Assembly: GCA_023079485.1 (NCBI GenBank)
Contig: CM041089.1
Span: 15,657,660 to 15,721,659, forward strand
Direction: 5' to 3'
From: Archilochus colubris
Taxonomy: Eukaryota; Chordata; Aves; Apodiformes; Trochilidae
DNA length: 64,000 bases
Positions 61,901 to 64,000 of the stretch are shown here, in pieces. Under the pieces are notes generated by a model that was given only the letters and a program-made list of their open reading frames with translations, was not told the origin of the DNA and ran no database searches. Position 1 is the stretch's first letter. Every line of letters starts with the position of its first letter. A program made the translations under genes and the position numbers.

Positions 61901-63492
61901 CAGTCGGCAAAGGCCGGGGAGGTCAGCAGCCTCTCACACTCATCACGCTGAGGAGGAAGAGGAAGAATATGGAGGAGATTCGTGAGCACCTGAGCTTCCA
62001 GACACTCCCTGCCTTGTCATAAAAACTTTCCTTTTCTGAGGGAGAAAGGTTACTCAAGGGAAGAAGAAGAAGAAGCCACTTCCCCTGGGAGGGACAAAGC
62101 CTTCCCTGTCCTGACTCCCTGTGGATGTGCCCAAGTAGCCAAGCAAGGTTCTCAGCACTGGGAATACTCACATGCTCAGTACAGCTGGGAAGAGCCCGGG
62201 TTTCATCAGGATCTTCACATCTGTCCCCAGGTTTGCTGATCTTCTGTAAGTTCCCATATGTAATTGAGTTGTAGCTCTCAGCTATGAGGGGGAAAAAAAA
62301 ACCCAAAAAGGACTTGCTGAGCCCCAAAAATTGGCAGTGACACCCCTACTGATCACAGAGAGGTGTTATGCTATCAAATATGCCTGCCAGACACAGAGCT
62401 CTGCTCTGAATTTTGTCTGGGCACCCTTAAAAGTGTCAAGTGGTGACAAGAAAAGAAGGTTAGGAGAGAAGAAGACAAGATGATTCATCTGGAATGAAAT
62501 AATACCAGAGTAGAAATGCAGCAATGGAACATAATGAGGCAATCACAGAAATCTCTGGGGTGAAACTTGCTCTCCTGTGATGCTCTTCTCATCCTGCCTG
62601 CTGCCTGTAGGATCACTTACCTCCTTTGATAAACTCATCATAGATTGGAACTCCATTGTAATCCCCACAGAGACCACAGGTATGGTTATTAAATTTGCTG
62701 TCCAGTTCCACCTAGGTAATGGGAAGAATAAGAAAAAAACAGAAAAGAATTATCAGGAGCATGAAAACATTCCAAAGCATTCCCTGAAAGGGAAGCTGCC
62801 AAATGACAGAAGTGATGGTGAACTCAGAACTCTTAGGGAAGTCACTACTGCAAACAAATTTGTAATATTTTTAATTAACACAAAGATGCAAAAAAAGCAA
62901 CATGGAAGACAGAAGGAAGTGACTGAAACTCCTGAATTTCAATAATGGCAGTAACCACCATGGGGATAATGATGAAGAGAAAGGCTTTCTTAAAATCACA
63001 GGACTCCATTTTCTCCTTTTTTCCCCTACTGGGATAAAATCTAAGTCTTGTTATGAACTAGAGAAGTTGGTTATAGCAGTCAAACGAAGGAAAATGCAGA
63101 CTGGATTGTGGGGGTGTGATAGCACAAACTTTAGCTGTTTCTCAGAAAGCTGCTTCTTCCTTTCCTGACACCAGTGAGATCATCTTCATGGCACACTGCT
63201 GCCTCTCTCACATTGCAGAGAAGTTAATTTTATGCTTTTAAAACAAATTACTCCTCAGGGGGATGAGTCAGCCTAACAGTCTCACACTGTTCAGTTCGTG
63301 ACATTCTGCTTCTGTTCAGTACCCAGCAGTCTGTGAAACCAGGAAAAGCCAATATAAAATACTTGGATCCTGCTCACCATCAGTGCATCTTCCTGATTCC
63401 ATATCAGGATCAGGCCTAATTTGGCATAAACCTTGGTGTAAATGTCATTGCTCTCAATGAGCAGACCAGAGCTGTAGTAAGGTGTCTTCACA
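18524..63492 (-). CDS. MUC2: MUC2, gel-forming secreted mucin (60 coding exons, N-terminus beyond window)
   Basis: Encodes the secreted mucin that forms intestinal mucus gel. It is made in goblet cells, dimerised at the C-terminus and multimerised through the N-terminal D domains. I joined 60 exons by AG acceptors, GT or GC donors and phase. They sum to 12,151 bp in one open frame ending at TGA 18524-18526, so the phases are self-consistent. Domain order is D1 (partial), D2, D'-D3, CysD1, PTS array with CysD2 and CysD3, long PTS exon, D4 with GDPH, VWC-type domains and CTCK. MUC2 rather than MUC5AC, MUC5B or MUC6 is supported by close agreement with the remembered mammalian MUC2 layout in D1-D3, D4 ([22 protein letters not shown]) and the tail ([11 protein letters not shown]). 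The initiator, signal peptide and first part of VWD1 lie right of 64000. Introns hold no other gene that I can see. Mammalian MUC2 has two CysD domains; this gene has three. Confidence 0.95.
20222..24904 (-). CDS. MUC2: MUC2 TIL4 and VWC-type domain exons
   Basis: Exons: 24835-24904, 24469-24569 ([18 protein letters not shown]), 24276-24307 (32-bp micro-exon), 23941-24118 ([29 protein letters not shown]), 23299-23403 ([16 protein letters not shown]), 22659-22699 (41 bp, [11 protein letters not shown]), 21923-22045 ([22 protein letters not shown]), 21576-21674 ([12 protein letters not shown]), 20810-20938 ([18 protein letters not shown]) and 20222-20261 (40 bp, NGCCKTC). Three VWC-like modules can be counted from the CxxC and CCxxC patterns. 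Several exons are very short, so automatic gene callers may miss the 32-, 40- and 41-bp ones. Confidence 0.9.
25549..28824 (-). CDS. MUC2: MUC2 D4 assembly exons: VWD4 with GDPH, C8-4
   Basis: Exons: 28650-28824 ([28 protein letters not shown]), 27891-28138, 26699-26882, 26364-26568 and 25549-25727. Exon 27891-28138 holds [21 protein letters not shown] (bases 28110-28121) is the low-pH self-cleavage site known in MUC2 D4 and is intact. It is followed by [13 protein letters not shown] and [14 protein letters not shown]. Exon 26699-26882 has [10 protein letters not shown] and [12 protein letters not shown]. Exon 26364-26568 has [11 protein letters not shown], then a short Thr/Pro insert ([13 protein letters not shown]). 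Exon 25549-25727 is C8-like ([23 protein letters not shown]). All junction phases agree. Confidence 0.94.
28825..29926. other. MUC2: MUC2 intron between the long PTS exon and D4; nothing recognised
   Basis: About 1.1 kb of unique sequence. Both flanking splice sites are phase 0 and fit the mammalian junction between PNESYA and PGESW. Confidence 0.7.
29927..32040 (-). CDS. MUC2: MUC2 long PTS exon (705 residues)
   Basis: A 2,114-bp exon with acceptor at 32041-32042 and donor at 29925-29926. It is entirely Thr/Ser/Pro-rich until the last residues ([10 protein letters not shown]), which read into D4 as in mammalian MUC2. The middle carries a 49/50-residue tandem repeat (described separately). 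The C-terminal third is less regular ([29 protein letters not shown]). It has almost no Cys or aromatic residues, as expected for a mucin core. Phase 1 in, phase 0 out. Its antisense strand is also open over long stretches, a by-product of ACC/GGT composition. Confidence 0.93.
30655..31870 (-). repeat. MUC2: Coding minisatellite, 147/150-bp unit, about 8 copies, in the MUC2 long PTS exon
   Basis: A recognisable anchor (plus strand GAGAAGAGGGTGTGGG) recurs at 30781, 30928, 31078, 31225, 31372, 31519 and 31669, spacings of 147 or 150 bp. Each unit encodes about 49-50 residues with [31 protein letters not shown], a PPPPP or PSPPP run, and [12 protein letters not shown]. An eighth, diverged copy lies on the upstream (right) side ([18 protein letters not shown]). 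Most of the length variation is one Pro codon more or less. Confidence 0.9.
32160..32241 (+). mobile_element. CR1 tail fragment in MUC2 intron
   Basis: GGGGTTGAGGAACTGATGGT, then CTTTAAGGCCCCTTCCAACC and a degraded ATACTATAATTCT end. Lies in the intron between exons 33026-33244 and 29927-32040, antisense to MUC2. Confidence 0.7.
33026..34240 (-). CDS. MUC2: MUC2 CysD3 exon and the last small PTS exon
   Basis: Exon 33659-34240 (582 bp) repeats CysD2: WTGW motif, same Cys pattern, same PTS tail. Exon 33026-33244 (219 bp, phase 1 to 1) is a PTS exon that begins like the array exons ([19 protein letters not shown]) but has its own tail ([19 protein letters not shown]). It links the array to the long PTS exon. 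The second exon lies outside the duplicated block and is single-copy here. Confidence 0.92.
33510..35780 (-). repeat. MUC2: Large duplicated block, copy A (CysD3 plus two PTS exons)
   Basis: Matches 39425-41658 at a constant offset of 5,878 bp over about 2.2 kb. I noticed only about five substitutions (33655, 33975, 34264, 35513, 35782) and one 3-bp indel at the left end near 33550. Contains exons 33659-34240, 34549-34725 and 35141-35362. Confidence 0.92.
34549..39120 (-). CDS. MUC2: MUC2 PTS array, eight small exons between CysD2 and CysD3
   Basis: Exons: 38917-39120 (204 bp), 38277-38498 (222), 37639-37857 (219), 37030-37233 (204), 36408-36611 (204), 35778-36002 (225), 35141-35362 (222) and 34549-34725 (177). 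All are phase 1 to phase 1, so any of them could be lost or gained without breaking the frame. Seven share the same peptide plan (VPPSST..., [11 protein letters not shown] or [12 protein letters not shown], Thr run, [29 protein letters not shown]). The eighth is the second copy of the [11 protein letters not shown] type. Length differences are whole codons, mostly in (ACC)n Thr runs and the PLETTTT segment. The polypeptide would be a serine/threonine scaffold for O-glycans. Confidence 0.88.
39390..41658 (-). repeat. MUC2: Large duplicated block, copy B (CysD2 plus two PTS exons)
   Basis: Partner of 33510-35780. Contains exons 39537-40118, 40427-40603 and 41019-41240. Similarity drops right of 41658, where the 41656-41889 exon is a distinct type, and left of about 39390. 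Confidence 0.92.
39537..40118 (-). CDS. MUC2: MUC2 CysD2 domain exon fused to a PTS tail
   Basis: A 582-bp phase-1 exon encoding 194 residues. It starts [16 protein letters not shown] (WxxW motif WTGW), followed by [35 protein letters not shown] and [10 protein letters not shown]. After the CysD it continues in frame into a PTS unit ([16 protein letters not shown]... YTTVSPS) homologous to the stand-alone PTS exons of the array. The exon is therefore a CysD joined to one array-type PTS module. It is nearly identical to exon 33659-34240; by eye the coding sequence differs at one synonymous Pro codon (base 39853). Confidence 0.92.
40427..41889 (-). CDS. MUC2: MUC2 PTS array, three exons between CysD1 and CysD2
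   Basis: Exons 41656-41889 (234 bp), 41019-41240 (222 bp) and 40427-40603 (177 bp). Each starts and ends in phase 1 and has a length divisible by three. They encode Pro/Thr/Ser-rich peptides with a shared plan: APPSPTTS or VPPSSTS start, [11 protein letters not shown] core, a (Thr)n stretch, then [21 protein letters not shown]. The 177-bp exon is a different type ([19 protein letters not shown]). Dense Thr/Ser implies heavy O-glycosylation. The acceptors read AACAG and the first two donors read CAG|GTACTTG, conserved across the array. Confidence 0.88.
42747..43604 (-). CDS. MUC2: MUC2 CysD1 (WxxW) domain exon with 30-bp leader micro-exon
   Basis: A 30-bp micro-exon (43575-43604, encoding [10 protein letters not shown]) is followed by a 480-bp exon (42747-43226). 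The large exon opens with CDWTEWFDV, the WxxW C-mannosylation motif of CysD domains. It continues with [28 protein letters not shown] and [13 protein letters not shown], then a Thr/Pro tail. CysD domains make non-covalent cross-links in mucin gels. Both junctions are phase 1. This CysD is clearly diverged from the two CysD copies at 39.5 and 33.7 kb, so it is the older, separate domain. Confidence 0.93.
44002..52984 (-). CDS. MUC2: MUC2 D'-D3 assembly exons and start of the Thr-rich linker
   Basis: Exons: 52872-52984, 52309-52460 (TIL' with [15 protein letters not shown]), 51706-51844 (VWD3, [18 protein letters not shown]), 51030-51140, 50536-50715 ([19 protein letters not shown]), 49336-49575 ([14 protein letters not shown], then the start of C8-3), 48102-48258 ([20 protein letters not shown]), 46976-47104 ([19 protein letters not shown]), 45711-45858 (TIL3, [11 protein letters not shown]), 44778-44821 (44 bp) and 44002-44196. 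The last exon starts with a small Cys module ([14 protein letters not shown]) and turns into a Thr/Ser/Pro-rich tail, which marks entry into the mucin region. In this family D3 forms the disulfide-linked N-terminal multimers; the Cys-rich layout here is intact, with no frameshift. Mammalian MUC2 has an equivalent D3-to-PTS transition. Confidence 0.93.
47363..47384 (+). repeat. (CA)n microsatellite in MUC2 intron
   Basis: Eleven CA dinucleotides in the intron between exons 48102-48258 and 46976-47104. Confidence 0.95.
53268..59826 (-). CDS. MUC2: MUC2 D2 assembly exons: VWD2, C8-2, TIL2
   Basis: Nine exons: 59688-59826, 58937-59047, 57872-57941, 57099-57236, 56384-56548, 55695-55789, 54959-55085, 54153-54408 and 53268-53320. 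The first has the VWD opening [20 protein letters not shown]. Then come [23 protein letters not shown], and [15 protein letters not shown]. The 56384 exon has the [14 protein letters not shown] motif. C8-2 follows ([30 protein letters not shown]). The 54153 exon gives the TIL2 core ([21 protein letters not shown]). The 53-bp exon 53268-53320 completes a CVCRN-type motif. All junction phases agree. The intron after 57099 uses a GC donor, and the acceptor region of exon 59688-59826 is duplicated inside its upstream intron. Confidence 0.93.
57097..57098 (-). other. MUC2: GC donor of a GC-AG intron (MUC2 VWD2 exon)
   Basis: Exon 57099-57236 ends CTTCAAG, then GCAAGT. The next exon (56384-56548) begins GTCTTTGTGG, giving [11 protein letters not shown] in frame. 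The alternative GT breaks the frame. Confidence 0.85.
58604..58661 (+). repeat. (GGAT)n microsatellite in MUC2 intron
   Basis: About 14 copies of GGAT with two GGGT variants. Likely polymorphic; no coding role. Confidence 0.95.
59813..60056 (-). repeat. MUC2: Tandem duplication of a splice-acceptor region in a MUC2 intron
   Basis: Copy 1 (59813-59943) covers the first 14 bases of exon 59688-59826, its acceptor, and upstream intron. Copy 2 (59956-60056) repeats the same sequence with about 30 bases deleted. A short third piece of the exon start (CTGAATTACAGG) joins them. The duplicated acceptor would be at 59970-59971 with exon start 59969. Confidence 0.9.
60259..63492 (-). CDS. MUC2: MUC2 D1 assembly exons: VWD1 (end), C8-1, TIL1
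   Basis: Six exons: 63378-63492, 62621-62711, 62172-62281, 61731-61947, 61015-61140 and 60259-60376. The first encodes [15 protein letters not shown] and [12 protein letters not shown] of VWD1. The second carries the CGLCGDYNG motif. The third gives the VWD-C8 linker (CEDPDE...SCTEH). The fourth is the Cys-rich C8 domain and ends in the [10 protein letters not shown] motif. The last two form a TIL module (CPDTMIY, CFCPEG, CHCKLHG). The C8 exon is distinctly GC-rich compared with the AT-rich introns around it. The intron after 61015 uses a GC donor. D1 acts in pH-dependent assembly of mucin polymers in the secretory pathway (known for the family). Upstream VWD1 exons are outside the window; I found no exon in 63493-64000. 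Confidence 0.93.
61013..61014 (-). other. MUC2: GC donor of a GC-AG intron (MUC2 D1 TIL exon)
   Basis: Exon 61015-61140 ends CCTGAAG and the intron starts GCAAGT. The next exon begins GAACTG. Only the GC donor keeps the TIL frame (PEG-TVYDD); the nearby GT two bases further would shift it. Confidence 0.85.
61546..61694 (+). repeat. AAAAT-rich low-complexity tract near a MUC2 exon
   Basis: About 150 bp of AAAAT, AATAT and AAATT units, ending some 37 bp left of the C8-1 exon donor (61731). A short-read assembly could misassemble this tract. Confidence 0.95.
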
Positions 63493-64000
63493 CTAGGAAT
63501 AAAAACAGAGACTTTGTATTAGTAAAGAAACATAAAGAGGTCAGGAATGCCTATAATTAGCCAAATACCTTAATGAGTAGAGGAACCAATCCCTGTCTAC
63601 CTGATCCTAGCTACACAGGATGCCTTCCTTTAATGAGGCATAAAATCCTCTTCCTGACATTTGACACAGTCACTCATTGCCTTTGAAAGGAAAAGCAACT
63701 TCAGAGGCAAAGCCTCTCCAAGGGTTCTTTAAGAAAATAGTTGAAATGTCATATCCTGGGAAAACCCATGATCTTTGTGGTATTAGCAGAGGATATTCAA
63801 CACACTCACTGATAACTTATTTTAAGGAAAAAAGGAACACCATAAATGGATGCTTTTCTTTACCAGAAGACTTGACAACCATTTCAGAGAGAATAAATGT
63901 TCCTTTGCAAGAATCTTTCTCCCCAAGAAATAGTTCAAAAAGCACAGACAGATACAGGAACTGTTCACAAAAAGCTGAACTCCCCATGCAGCAAAAACCT

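Noticed and set aside
63493..64000. Possible earlier VWD1 exon of MUC2 at the right edge
   Set aside because: No frame with VWD-like residues and suitable splice sites; treated as intron.

Overview
The window is vertebrate DNA, almost certainly from a bird. It contains 3' ends of CR1 LINEs, two avian-type solo LTRs with 5-bp target duplications, and secreted gel-forming mucin genes split into many small exons. A songbird is plausible from the LTRs and the GC-rich repeat block, but that is inference. Every gene I can support is on the minus strand.

From about 63.5 kb down to 18.5 kb runs one gene, MUC2. I could chain 60 coding exons by splice sites and reading phase. They join into 12,151 coding bases in a single open frame (4,049 residues plus a stop), and only the N-terminal exons are missing, beyond base 64000. 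The domain order is the end of VWD1-C8-TIL (D1), D2, D'-D3, a CysD domain, a mucin (Thr/Ser/Pro-rich, PTS) region with two more CysD domains, D4 with the GDPH motif, VWC-type domains and a C-terminal cystine knot. This is the MUC2 plan: N-terminal D assemblies for multimerisation, a glycosylated centre, and a C-terminal dimerisation domain.

The centre is unusual. Between 33.0 and 41.9 kb the PTS/CysD region is not one giant exon. It is a tandem array of small symmetric phase-1 exons of 177-234 bp, each carried in an exon-plus-intron unit of about 590-640 bp. Two CysD exons sit inside the array in a 2.2-kb block that occurs twice, nearly identical, 5,878 bp apart. A conventional long PTS exon (29.9-32.0 kb) with a 147/150-bp tandem repeat follows.

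Downstream of MUC2 (18.2-6.9 kb) is an intergenic stretch with CR1 pieces, a GC-rich repeat block and a solo LTR. At 6.87 kb a second gel-forming mucin begins in the same orientation. A TATA box, a signal-peptide exon and two VWD1 exons are visible; the rest lies off the left edge. By position it is the MUC5AC/MUC5B/ovomucin-class neighbour of MUC2. Its first intron holds a second solo LTR in antisense orientation.

I saw no convincing RNA genes, no other protein-coding genes and no plus-strand genes.
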